A stretch of 18,540 nucleotides of DNA from Bacillota bacterium (GTDB taxonomy: Bacteria > Bacillota > Bacilli > Alicyclobacillales > SLC66), in contig JAJZAS010000005.1 of assembly GCA_021799325.1 (NCBI GenBank), positions 1-18,540 of the forward strand, given 5' to 3'. Below the pieces are notes generated by a model, which saw nothing but the letters and a program-made list of their open reading frames with translations, made no database searches and was not told the DNA's origin. The position numbers were made by a program, and so were the translations under genes. This document shows, piece after piece, positions 8,238-14,440 of this stretch; position 1 is the first letter of the stretch, and every line of letters starts with the position of its first letter.

Positions 8238-8983
8238 TTACTGACAACCTCCGTTTGACGCGGCTTCACATGAGTGAAGTAAAGTTGAACAATCGTAAAG
8301 ATGTTACTTACTGCCCAATACAAAGGTAATGCCGAAAACGTCTTCCATGCAAAAATAAAGATCATGACAGGGAAAATATATTGAATCATTTTCGTTGTTT
8401 GATCACTTTGTACCATGGTTAAACGCTGCTGAAAATAACTTGTTACCGCTGCAATAATCGGAAGTATATAATAGGGATCCGGCTTACCAAGCGATAACCA
8501 GAGGAATGAAGCATGCGCCAAATTGGCATCTGTATAAATAGCCCTGTAAAATAAAGTAAGGATTGCTGCCTGAACAATCATCGGCATACAACCGCCAAAA
8601 GGATTTACCCCTTCTTCTTTATACAAAGACATGACTTCTTCTTGATACTTTCTGGGGTCACTACCAAATTTCTGTTTCAATTCCGCCATACGAGGTTGCA
8701 AAAACTGCATTTTCTTTGCGTTTTTCAAACTTCTGAACATCAGAGGCACAGTGACCAACCGAATGAGAATCGTAACGATAATCAACGCTAACCCATAATT
8801 ACTGACAAAATGAGCCACGTAATTAATCAAATCCGCAAATGCATTGACCATCTGATCCCAAATGTTTGGTGCATGCGCGGTCGTTGTCGTTGTCTTCGTT
8901 GCAGCGAAAGCACTTGTTGACATAAGTAACCACAAAAAAGAAGCCATTACCCAATTAACCTTACGAAAAGCGCGAATTCGCAC
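8234..8983 (-). CDS. yidC: Membrane protein insertase YidC (SpoIIIJ/OxaA type)
   Basis: Inserts and folds membrane proteins with or without SecYEG; in spore formers SpoIIIJ also supports forespore development. Length 249 aa, the short Gram-positive type. Five transmembrane segments are expected after an N-terminal signal: about 63-84, 132-150, 168-186, 201-217 and 218-238. The conserved groove arginine is R75 in TILIRLVTVPLM. GVNPFGGCMPM and DPYYILP also match the family. The signal region ends in TSAFA|AT, a signal peptidase I type site (A25-x-A27), with no lipobox cysteine; the first Cys is at 132. Many Bacillus paralogues are lipoproteins, so this differs. The start is GTG at 8983, with GGGAGG about 10 nt upstream. 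It lies 21 nt after yidD. Confidence 0.95.
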   Translation of the reverse strand: MRIRAFRKVNWVMASFLWLLMSTSAFAATKTTTTTAHAPNIWDQMVNAFADLINYVAHFVSNYGLALIIVTILIRLVTVPLMFRSLKNAKKMQFLQPRMAELKQKFGSDPRKYQEEVMSLYKEEGVNPFGGCMPMIVQAAILTLFYRAIYTDANLAHASFLWLSLGKPDPYYILPIIAAVTSYFQQRLTMVQSDQTTKMIQYIFPVMIFIFAWKTFSALPLYWAVSNIFTIVQLYFTHVKPRQTEVVSK

Positions 8984-9004
8984 CTTTTACCAACCTCCCA
9001 CAAA

Positions 9005-9214
9005 TTAAGGCACGGGGTCATATCCACCAGGATGCCATGGCCCACAACGTGAAATACGTTTCACCGACATCCAACCGCCCCGAACGACACCATGTTTGGT
9101 GACCGCTTCAACCGCGTAGTGGGAGCAGGTAGGGTAGAACCTACATGAAGAAGGAGTTAACGGGGAGATAAATAATTGGTAAAAGCGAATCATTTTCACA
9201 ACAATTATTCTCAT
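9005..9214 (-). CDS. yidD: Membrane protein insertion efficiency factor YidD
   Basis: Small (69 aa) membrane-associated protein with three conserved cysteines that assists YidC-dependent insertion. The family hallmark is clear: IRFYQLFISPLTPSSCRFYPTCSHYAVEA, then GGWMSVKRISRCGPWHPGGYDPVP. The start ATG at 9214 is preceded by GTGAGGG about 8 nt upstream and sits 10 nt after the rnpA stop. It is in the conserved place between rnpA and yidC. Confidence 0.96.
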   Translation of the reverse strand: MRIIVVKMIRFYQLFISPLTPSSCRFYPTCSHYAVEAVTKHGVVRGGWMSVKRISRCGPWHPGGYDPVP

Positions 9215-9224
9215 GTAACGTCCC

Positions 9225-9605
9225 TCACTCGCTAATTTTGGCCCTTACCAACAGTTGATCCAAATATTTCTCAGCCTGAGCATAACTCAAATGAGCGGCA
9301 TCACTGCGAGCAATAATCACAAGGTCAAAGCCGTTTTCAAACTGATAGACACGCTTTCGCATCACTTCCCTGCAAATGCGTTTCACTCGGTTACGAACAA
9401 CGGCTTTCCCCACTTTTTTACTTACAGAGAATCCCACTCTAGTCTTTCTCTTTCGATCTTTCTTTATAACATATAGCACATAGAAACGATTGGCAACCGA
9501 ATTCCCTCGATAAAAAACTTTACGAAAATCGGAATTTCGTTTTAATCGGTGCCATTTTAAAGAAAGCTTAAAAGAAACATCCTGAATGTTCGATTGTTCT
9601 GCCAT
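9225..9605 (-). CDS. rnpA: Ribonuclease P protein component RnpA
   Basis: Basic protein subunit of RNase P, which works with the catalytic RNA to remove tRNA 5' leaders. At 126 aa, the RNR signature VGKAVVRNRVKR spans about 65-76 and FDLVIIAR about 93-100. RLKRNSDFRKVFYRGNSV is the family's N-terminal region, but here it begins only at residue 20, so there is an N-terminal extension of about 16-18 residues compared with many homologues. The ATG at 9605 is supported by GAGGAGGG about 5 nt upstream. The gene lies 55 bp after rpmH, behind a hairpin that may attenuate its expression. Confidence 0.96.
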   Translation of the reverse strand: MAEQSNIQDVSFKLSLKWHRLKRNSDFRKVFYRGNSVANRFYVLYVIKKDRKRKTRVGFSVSKKVGKAVVRNRVKRICREVMRKRVYQFENGFDLVIIARSDAAHLSYAQAEKYLDQLLVRAKISE

Positions 9606-9635
9606 GAAGCCCTCCTCAGATCGAGAGCCGCATTC

Positions 9636-9662
9636 AAAAAAAGACCACCAAAGTTGTGGTCT
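9636..9662 (-). terminator. Attenuator/terminator hairpin between rpmH and rnpA
   Basis: On the minus strand a 7-bp perfect stem AGACCAC/GTGGTCT (arms 9656-9662 and 9642-9648, 7-nt loop) is followed at once by seven T residues. The upstream arm overlaps the rpmH stop codon (9661-9663). Because rnpA follows closely with no obvious promoter, this probably acts as a partial terminator, lowering rnpA expression below that of the very abundant ribosomal protein. Confidence 0.72.
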
Positions 9663-9801
9663 ATGCGGAAATCACTTTTCTTCCTTTACGACGTCTGGCG
9701 GCCAAAACACGGCGCCCATTCTTCGTAGACATTCTGTTTCTAAAGCCATGGACTTTTTTACGCCTGCGTACATTAGGTTGGTAAGTTGGTTTCACGAGCA
9801 T
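9661..9801 (-). CDS. rpmH: 50S ribosomal protein L34
   Basis: Small, highly basic large-subunit protein. Translation from ATG at 9801 gives 46 residues, MLVKPTYQPNVRRRKKVHGF onward, ending GRRVLAARRRKGRKVISA, which is unmistakable L34. An in-frame GTG at 9795 would give the usual 44-residue form starting KPTYQPN. The ribosome-binding sequence AGGGGGTG lies 2-4 nt before the ATG but about 8 nt before the GTG, so the GTG may be the true start. It is the first gene of the rpmH-rnpA-yidD-yidC-jag group and is driven by the promoter at 9840-9869. Confidence 0.97.
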   Translation of the reverse strand: MLVKPTYQPNVRRRKKVHGFRNRMSTKNGRRVLAARRRKGRKVISA

Positions 9802-9839
9802 AACACCCCCTAAAAAACCCTAAACAGAAATACCAATAA

Positions 9840-9869
9840 ATTATATTCAATGCACCTAATGCATGTCAA
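9840..9869 (-). promoter_or_regulatory. Consensus sigma-A promoter of rpmH
   Basis: The minus strand carries a perfect -35 TTGACA (9864-9869) and a perfect -10 TATAAT (9840-9845) with an 18-bp spacer. The predicted transcript starts near 9833, giving a leader of about 32 nt before rpmH. A cluster of degenerate DnaA boxes (9877-9908) begins 7 bp upstream of the -35, so DnaA could influence this promoter; that is inference. Confidence 0.88.
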
Positions 9870-9988
9870 GTTTTAATTGTTCACACCCGTTTTTCCACAT
9901 GTGGATAGTAATTGTGAAAACAAAAGATATCCATCAAGTTAGTCTATTAATATCCACAGAGATAGTCATTTTGGCAGGTTTTTTGGTC

Positions 9989-10018
9989 TTGTACGTGCTC
10001 GGATTATTTTGATATGAT
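9989..10018 (+). promoter_or_regulatory. Candidate dnaA promoter
   Basis: TATGAT at 10013-10018 is a good -10. The best-spaced -35 is TTGTAC at 9989-9994 with an 18-bp spacer, which matches the consensus weakly. Transcription would begin near 10025 and run through the perfect DnaA boxes at 10051, 10074 and 10183, consistent with DnaA autorepression. Confidence 0.45.
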
Positions 10019-10050
10019 GATCAAGCACTCATTGCTGATATTATTTTTAT

Positions 10051-10082
10051 TTATCCACAAACTTATCAACAGATGTGGATAA
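10051..10082. promoter_or_regulatory. Inverted pair of perfect DnaA boxes
   Basis: TTATCCACA at 10051-10059 on the plus strand and its exact inverse TGTGGATAA at 10074-10082 enclose a third near-box, TTATCAACA (10063-10071). A fourth degenerate copy, TTATCCGCG, follows at 10084. This is the densest DnaA-binding patch of the left half of the origin. Confidence 0.88.
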
Positions 10083-10182
10083 GTTATCCGCGTTTTATGC
10101 ATTTGTGAATACTGATAAACCTCACGAACAAAAAATAACCTCCAGCAACGATGACAACAGAGATAATTAGAATTAATCATCC

Positions 10183-10191
10183 TGTGGATAA
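10183..10191 (-). promoter_or_regulatory. Perfect DnaA box just before dnaA
   Basis: TGTGGATAA, the reverse of TTATCCACA, lies about 40 nt before the dnaA start and 26 nt before its ribosome-binding site AAGGAGG. It is inside the expected dnaA leader, a suitable place for autorepression. Confidence 0.85.
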
Positions 10192-10231
10192 ACACCCCTG
10201 ATTTTTCGACTACCAAGGAGGATTTACTACC

Positions 10232-11569
10232 ATGCCAATGTCCGGGGAATCCATATGGTCAGATGCACTTCAAGTATTGGAAAAGAATGTGGGAAAAGTG
10301 GTATTCCAGACTTGGCTTGCAGCGACTAAAGTGGACTCATTAAATGGAGATCAGTTAGTCATCAAAGTTCCGACCGAAGTAGCGTTGGACCATATTCAAA
10401 AGAACTTATATCCTGAAATTCTTAATGCTATCTCGATGATTGAACAACGACCATTATCGATTAAATTGATTTTATCTGAGGATTATAAAACCAAGAATAA
10501 TGGGAAAAACACTTATGGGCATCATCACAACGATAATTTCTTTAATATCCCTCAATTCAATCCACGCTATACCTTTGAAACATTTGTGATTGGAGATCGC
10601 AATCGATTAGCGCATGCGGCTAGCATTGCCGTCTCAGAACGACCAGCACAAAATTATAATCCCTTTTTTTTGTATGGCGGAGTGGGGTTGGGTAAGACCC
10701 ATCTGATGCATGCAATAGGTCAACACGCGCTTGAAATCAATTCTCGCGCGAAAATTGTTTATAACACCAGTGAGACATTTGTCAATGAATTTGTCACAGC
10801 ACTTCAAATGGGAACTATCGATGAATTTCGCAACAAATATCGTAAAGTGGATATTCTCCTCATTGACGATATCCAGTTCATAGCTGGAAAAGAAGGAACT
10901 CAAGAGGAATTTTTCCACACCTTTAATGCGCTCCATACGGAACATAAACAAATTGTGATTACCAGTGACCGACCTCCCAAAGATATTCAGCACCTGGAAG
11001 ATCGACTTCGTTCAAGATTTTCAGGCGGACTGATCATTGATATTAAGCCCCCTGAATTTGAGACTCGTGTCGCCATTTTGCACAAAAAAGCGAAATCCGA
11101 GGGAATAGAACTACCAGACGATGTATTTTTGTACATAGCGAATAAAATAGAGTCCAATGTACGGGAACTTGAAGGGGCACTCATTAGAATCATTGCCTAC
11201 TCCTCTATGATGAATAGGGATATAGACCTTCCTCTCGCACAGGAAGCACTGGTAGAACTTGTTCCTGAAAACGTCGCCAAGGCACTCACTGTTCACGATA
11301 TTCAACGAGCGGTATGCGACCAGTTCCACGTCAAACCTGATGATTTGCGCAGTAAATCAAGACAGAAGGACATCGTTTATCCTAGACAAATCGCCATGTA
11401 TTTGACCAGAGAATTAACGGGAATATCCTTACCAAAAATAGGGAAGGAATTTGGAGGAAGAGATCACACCACGGTCATGCATGCCATCAGCAAGATAGAG
11501 AAAGACTTAAAAAACGATGCACAAGTAGCAAAAGCAGTAAACAAGTTAAGAGAAAGATTATCTCATTAG
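10232..11569 (+). CDS. dnaA: Chromosomal replication initiator protein DnaA
   Basis: AAA+ ATPase that binds DnaA boxes and unwinds the origin. At 445 aa it is typical for Bacillota. Domain I spans about 1-82 (IWSDALQVLE, FQTWL). Domain II is a short His/Asn-rich linker (about 86-110). The AAA+ domain has Walker A GGVGLGKT at 149-156, Walker B ILLIDD at 208-213, and sensor/arginine-finger region DRLRSRF at 257-263. Domain IV binds DNA, with DDLRSKSRQKDIVYPRQIAMYL and the signature GGRDHTTVMHA at 408-418. The segment usually reading SRFEWGL is SRFSGGL here, so a normally conserved Trp is Gly (265). The start ATG at 10232 has AAGGAGG 10 nt upstream. Confidence 0.98.
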   Translation: MPMSGESIWSDALQVLEKNVGKVVFQTWLAATKVDSLNGDQLVIKVPTEVALDHIQKNLYPEILNAISMIEQRPLSIKLILSEDYKTKNNGKNTYGHHHNDNFFNIPQFNPRYTFETFVIGDRNRLAHAASIAVSERPAQNYNPFFLYGGVGLGKTHLMHAIGQHALEINSRAKIVYNTSETFVNEFVTALQMGTIDEFRNKYRKVDILLIDDIQFIAGKEGTQEEFFHTFNALHTEHKQIVITSDRPPKDIQHLEDRLRSRFSGGLIIDIKPPEFETRVAILHKKAKSEGIELPDDVFLYIANKIESNVRELEGALIRIIAYSSMMNRDIDLPLAQEALVELVPENVAKALTVHDIQRAVCDQFHVKPDDLRSKSRQKDIVYPRQIAMYLTRELTGISLPKIGKEFGGRDHTTVMHAISKIEKDLKNDAQVAKAVNKLRERLSH

Positions 11570-11570
11570 A

Positions 11571-11731
11571 TAAAAAAGTTATACACAGGCTTGTCCAAAA
11601 TATATCCACAACAATATAGCTGACTGGACAATCAAAAAAAACATTTATCCACTAATCCACAAGCTATACTAGTACTATAATTACTTAATAAACTACTATT
11701 ACTATTCCGTATTCAGGGAGATTATGTCACG
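11571..11731. other. oriC: oriC right half: DnaA boxes and unwinding region between dnaA and dnaN
   Basis: The intergenic stretch contains TTATACACA at 11579-11587 (fits TTATNCACA) and one-mismatch boxes ATATCCACA at 11602-11610, TTATCCACT at 11645-11653 and TAATCCACA at 11653-11661. The last two touch and are on the same strand. An AT-rich segment with CTA/TTA triplets follows (11669-11707). Boxes followed by an AT-rich melting region before dnaN match the known Bacillus origin, so initial strand opening is expected here. Confidence 0.88.
11693..11707 (+). promoter_or_regulatory. DnaA-trio-like unwinding element
   Basis: The plus strand reads CTA-CTA-TTA-CTA-TTC; the complement, read 3' to 5', is GAT-GAT-AAT-GAT-AAG, the 3'-GAT/AAT repeat recognised by the DnaA filament in Bacillus. 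It lies 32 bp past the last DnaA box. In the same triplet phase further CTA, GTA, CTA, TAA, TTA and CTT triplets run from 11669 to 11686, so the element may begin nearer the boxes. Confidence 0.7.
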
Positions 11732-12874
11732 ATGAGACTCGTCATAAAAAAGAACGAACTTCTTCATGCTTTACAAGATGTTCAACGAGCGGTTCCAACC
11801 AGAACAACTAAAATGATCCTCTACGGCATCTTGTTTCATGCTGATTACGAAAAATTAGAAATCAGCGCTTACGACCAAGAAATTGGGATAAAAACCAATA
11901 TCTTGTCGTTACCAGATCAAGAAGAAAACCCTTTACAAATCGAAGAATCTGGATCCATAGTGCTAAATGCCAAATATGTCATTGAAATCGTGCGGAAACT
12001 TCCGCAACCACTGGTACGAATTGATGTGCAAGATTTTACTGCAATCATCCATTCTGGTAATGCCACTTATACCCTTAACGGAATGGACCCGAGGGAATAC
12101 CCTTCTTTACCTGAGATCCATGAGGAAGTGGGATTCACTTTACAAGCAGATACTTTGAAAATGCTCATAGAGCACACTGTATTTGCAGTCTCCACTTCGG
12201 AGGTCAGACCGACACTAACCGGCATCTTGATGAAGTATCAGGAAGGGAACATCAGCTTTTCAGCCACTGACAGTCACCGACTAGCCATGCATACTATCGA
12301 AGTCGATGTACCAACAGGCTATGAGGCAATGGAGGCAATTATTCCTGGTAAAAGCCTAATGGAACTAGCAAAAATCATTCCCGATGACGATACTCTCGTA
12401 AATATTCACATTGCGCTGAATCAGTTACTGGTTTCTTTTGCGAACACCTATTTTTATTCGAGGTTGATCGAAGGCAATTATCCAGATATTTCAAGAATTT
12501 TTCCCTCTTCTTTTCGATCCAGTCTCCAAATTGATGGGAAAAATTTTCTCGATTGCATCGAACGGGCGGCGTTACTCGCTAGAGATAACGAAAATCAGGT
12601 AATTCGCATTCAATTGAAACCATCTTTTATTGAGGTATCCTCTCATTCACCGGAAATCGGGAAGATCACAGAAACGGTTGAACCTGAATCTTTTACTGGA
12701 GAGACGATGCTGATCGCTTGTAATGCAAAATTTTTAATTGATGCGTTAAGAGCACTAGGTTCTGCCATCATCAAAATTGATTTCACTGGCCAAGGAAGCG
12801 CGTTTGTACTCAATGAGTTAAATAATGAGCAGCACGTTCACTTGATTTTACCCGTTAGGATAGGAAATGTATGA
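11732..12874 (+). CDS. dnaN: DNA polymerase III beta subunit (sliding clamp)
   Basis: Ring-shaped processivity clamp that tethers polymerase and many repair proteins to DNA. At 380 aa it spans three clamp domains. Conserved marks include an N-terminal KKNELLHALQDVQRAVPTR, NGMDPREYPSLP near the domain I/II boundary, SATDSHRLAM in domain II, LIEGNYPDISRIFP, and the C-terminal LILPVR, part of the partner-binding pocket. The ATG at 11732 is preceded by GGGAG, 11 nt away. The stop overlaps the start of the next gene (ATGA), so dnaN-yaaA are coupled. Confidence 0.98.
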   Translation: MRLVIKKNELLHALQDVQRAVPTRTTKMILYGILFHADYEKLEISAYDQEIGIKTNILSLPDQEENPLQIEESGSIVLNAKYVIEIVRKLPQPLVRIDVQDFTAIIHSGNATYTLNGMDPREYPSLPEIHEEVGFTLQADTLKMLIEHTVFAVSTSEVRPTLTGILMKYQEGNISFSATDSHRLAMHTIEVDVPTGYEAMEAIIPGKSLMELAKIIPDDDTLVNIHIALNQLLVSFANTYFYSRLIEGNYPDISRIFPSSFRSSLQIDGKNFLDCIERAALLARDNENQVIRIQLKPSFIEVSSHSPEIGKITETVEPESFTGETMLIACNAKFLIDALRALGSAIIKIDFTGQGSAFVLNELNNEQHVHLILPVRIGNV

Positions 12875-13098
12875 TGGAAATCCCAATTCACACAGAATTT
12901 ATCACATTACAACAAGCCTTAAAATTAAGTGACGTTATTGCATCAGGGGGAATGGTGAAATCATTTCTTCAAGATGTAAATGTCATTGTGAATGGATCGA
13001 GAGCAAAAGAAAGAGGAAAAAAACTTTATCCGGGAGATGTAGTCACTGTAGACGGTCTTCAGATCGTGATTACAAGAAGTGATCATGACAATAACTGA
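12871..13098 (+). CDS. yaaA: Small S4-domain RNA-binding protein YaaA (RlbA)
   Basis: A 75-residue protein made almost entirely of an S4 RNA-binding fold: ITLQQALKLSDVIASGGMVKSFLQD, then VIVNGSRAKERGKKLYPGDVV. This family sits between dnaN and recF in most Bacillota; it is thought to act on ribosomes or RNA, but its role is poorly defined. It starts inside the dnaN stop (ATG at 12871, with a second ATG directly after) and overlaps the start of recF by 14 nt. Confidence 0.93.
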   Translation: MMEIPIHTEFITLQQALKLSDVIASGGMVKSFLQDVNVIVNGSRAKERGKKLYPGDVVTVDGLQIVITRSDHDNN

Positions 13099-14173
13099 TC
13101 TGCTTCTCTTCAATTTTCGGATTTTTGAATACAGTCAAATTCAATTTGATGATGGCATCAACGTGATTGCAGGAGCAAAGTGGCAAGGCAAAACCTCTAT
13201 TTTAGAGGCGCTTGCCTTATTTGCGCTTGGTAAGTCTGTTCGCGCCAAACAGGATATGGATTTAATACGGTTTGGACAAGATGCGGCACAATTGCGACTC
13301 AATTTATTAAGCAAGTCACAACATGAACAATTGGCGATAAAAGTCATGCAAAAAGGGAAACAAATTGCTGTTAATCAAGTTCGAAAAAACAGCATTTCAG
13401 ATCTGATCGGAAAGTTTCAAATGGTACTTTTTACACCGGATGATCTGGAAATGGTCAAAGGTGGCCCTGAGGAACGGCGCAGATTCATGAACCAATATAT
13501 GGTACAATTATCTGTTAATTTCATACAGGAATTGAGAACCTATCAACGCCTTTTAAATCAGAGAAACATTCTCTTAAAAAAACACCAATATGACGCGATT
13601 CCCACTTGGGATGAATCTTTAAGTAAAAGTGGGGCAAAAATTATTTTTGAGAGAGGTTTATTTATTAGAAAAATTAATGAATTTGCCATTGAACGTTATC
13701 GCCAGCTTTCTGGACAAGAAGAACAGTTAACTCTAAATTATCGTCCCACTGTCGATGGTCATTCGCTTTCCGATATAACGAGTCAACTTGAAGAGGGGCT
13801 AAAAAGGAATCTTGCCAAAGATAAAGAAAAAGGATATACAAGCATAGGACCTCATCGCGATGATATCGTCATCAGCATTGAAAACAGACCGGCTGCCAGA
13901 TTTGCTTCCCAAGGTCAGATCCGATCCGCGGTACTTTCTATGAAATTTTCAATCATGGATTACTTTAAGAATGTGATAGGAGAGTATCCAGTATTATTGC
14001 TTGATGATGTATTGTCCGAGCTTGATGAGCGCCGTCAATCGGCTTTGATTGACATGGTACACCAAACACAAACGATCATGACAATATCCCAGTCGAGCGG
14101 GATGCAAGGAGACGAATGGGGAGCAAGCAGATTTTTCAAAGTTGCACATGGTATAATAACCAATGAGAGGTGA
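13085..14173 (+). CDS. recF: DNA replication and repair protein RecF
   Basis: SMC-like ATPase that helps load RecA at single-strand gaps with RecO and RecR. With ATG at 13085 it has 362 aa, normal for RecF. Walker A is GAKWQGKT at 30-37. QMVLFTPDDLEMVKGGPEERR, the SIGPHRDDI block, ABC-type signature ASQGQIRSA near 274-282, and Walker B/D-loop VLLLDDVLSELDERRQ (Asp307-308) follow. The Walker A reads GAKWQGKT where most RecFs have GENAQGKT; the key Gly-Lys-Thr is intact. A GTG at 13079 would add two residues, but TITDLLLFNFR after the ATG matches the usual start. It overlaps yaaA by 14 nt and abuts remB, whose ATG follows its stop directly. Confidence 0.95.
   Translation: MTITDLLLFNFRIFEYSQIQFDDGINVIAGAKWQGKTSILEALALFALGKSVRAKQDMDLIRFGQDAAQLRLNLLSKSQHEQLAIKVMQKGKQIAVNQVRKNSISDLIGKFQMVLFTPDDLEMVKGGPEERRRFMNQYMVQLSVNFIQELRTYQRLLNQRNILLKKHQYDAIPTWDESLSKSGAKIIFERGLFIRKINEFAIERYRQLSGQEEQLTLNYRPTVDGHSLSDITSQLEEGLKRNLAKDKEKGYTSIGPHRDDIVISIENRPAARFASQGQIRSAVLSMKFSIMDYFKNVIGEYPVLLLDDVLSELDERRQSALIDMVHQTQTIMTISQSSGMQGDEWGASRFFKVAHGIITNER
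14149..14157 (+). promoter_or_regulatory. Candidate extended -10 promoter at the end of recF
   Basis: TGGTATAAT is a perfect extended -10 (TGnTATAAT), lying 17 bp before the remB start. No good -35 is seen at 16-18 bp. It could give remB-gyrB-gyrA expression independent of the dnaA-recF transcript, but the predicted leader for remB would be only about 10 nt. Confidence 0.35.
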
Positions 14174-14395
14174 ATGGAGTTGTATGTACATATTGGAGGG
14201 GATTACGTAATCCGCACGGAAGAGATCATCGCGATTATCGACGTAAAAAACCATCAACCCTCTCAACTATCCGGCCAATTGATTACAATTGACGAATTTG
14301 ACCAAAAATCTTATGTGATTACTGATACGAAAGAATTCCTATCTCCCATTTCTGCAGCAACACTTAAAAAACGAATGGAAATATCTTTATCCTGA
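14174..14395 (+). CDS. remB: Extracellular-matrix regulatory protein RemB (YaaB, DUF370)
   Basis: A 73-residue protein of the RemA/RemB family. MELYVHIGGDYVIRTEEIIAI and the ending SPISAATLKKRM match the Bacillus YaaB/RemB pattern, where these proteins regulate biofilm matrix genes. Its conserved seat between recF and gyrB supports the call. The ATG directly follows the recF stop, and GAGAGG at the end of recF serves as the ribosome-binding site. I cannot tell whether it controls matrix genes in this organism. Confidence 0.9.
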   Translation: MELYVHIGGDYVIRTEEIIAIIDVKNHQPSQLSGQLITIDEFDQKSYVITDTKEFLSPISAATLKKRMEISLS

Positions 14396-14440
14396 CCCTC
14401 GTACGAAGATTATTCAATGTGATTCCGGAGGCGATTTTTT

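Larger units (their letters stand above)
9802..10231. other. oriC: oriC left half: DnaA-box cluster between rpmH and dnaA
   Basis: This 430-bp AT-rich intergenic region holds the upstream DnaA-box cluster of the origin and divergent transcription signals. Perfect TTATCCACA boxes are at 10051-10059 (+), 10074-10082 (-) and 10183-10191 (-). One-mismatch boxes are at 9877-9885 (TTGTTCACA, +), 9891-9899 (TTTTCCACA, +), 9900-9908 (-), 9950-9958 (ATATCCACA, +), 10063-10071 (TTATCAACA, +) and 10104-10112 (-). This matches the upstream half of the bipartite Bacillus origin, which also represses dnaA transcription. No convincing gene was seen in it. Confidence 0.9.

Noticed and set aside
9044..9060. 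CAACGTGAAATA within yidD resembling half a parS
   Set aside because: The left half does not match and the CACGTG core is lost.
10205..10211. TTCGACT resembling a Spo0A box just before dnaA
   Set aside because: One mismatch in a 7-mer and a single copy; too short to separate from chance.
10004..10216. A 70-codon open frame on the minus strand between rpmH and dnaA
   Set aside because: It lies over the DnaA-box cluster, has no recognisable product, and its sequence is explained by origin elements.
11322..11337. parS-like sequence AGTTCCACGTCAAACC inside dnaA
   Set aside because: Three mismatches, one of which breaks the CACGTG core essential for ParB; likely chance within coding sequence.
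11591..11619. TTGTCC with ATATAG as a possible dnaN promoter
   Set aside because: Both hexamers are weak and overlap a DnaA box; AT-rich origin DNA yields many such matches.
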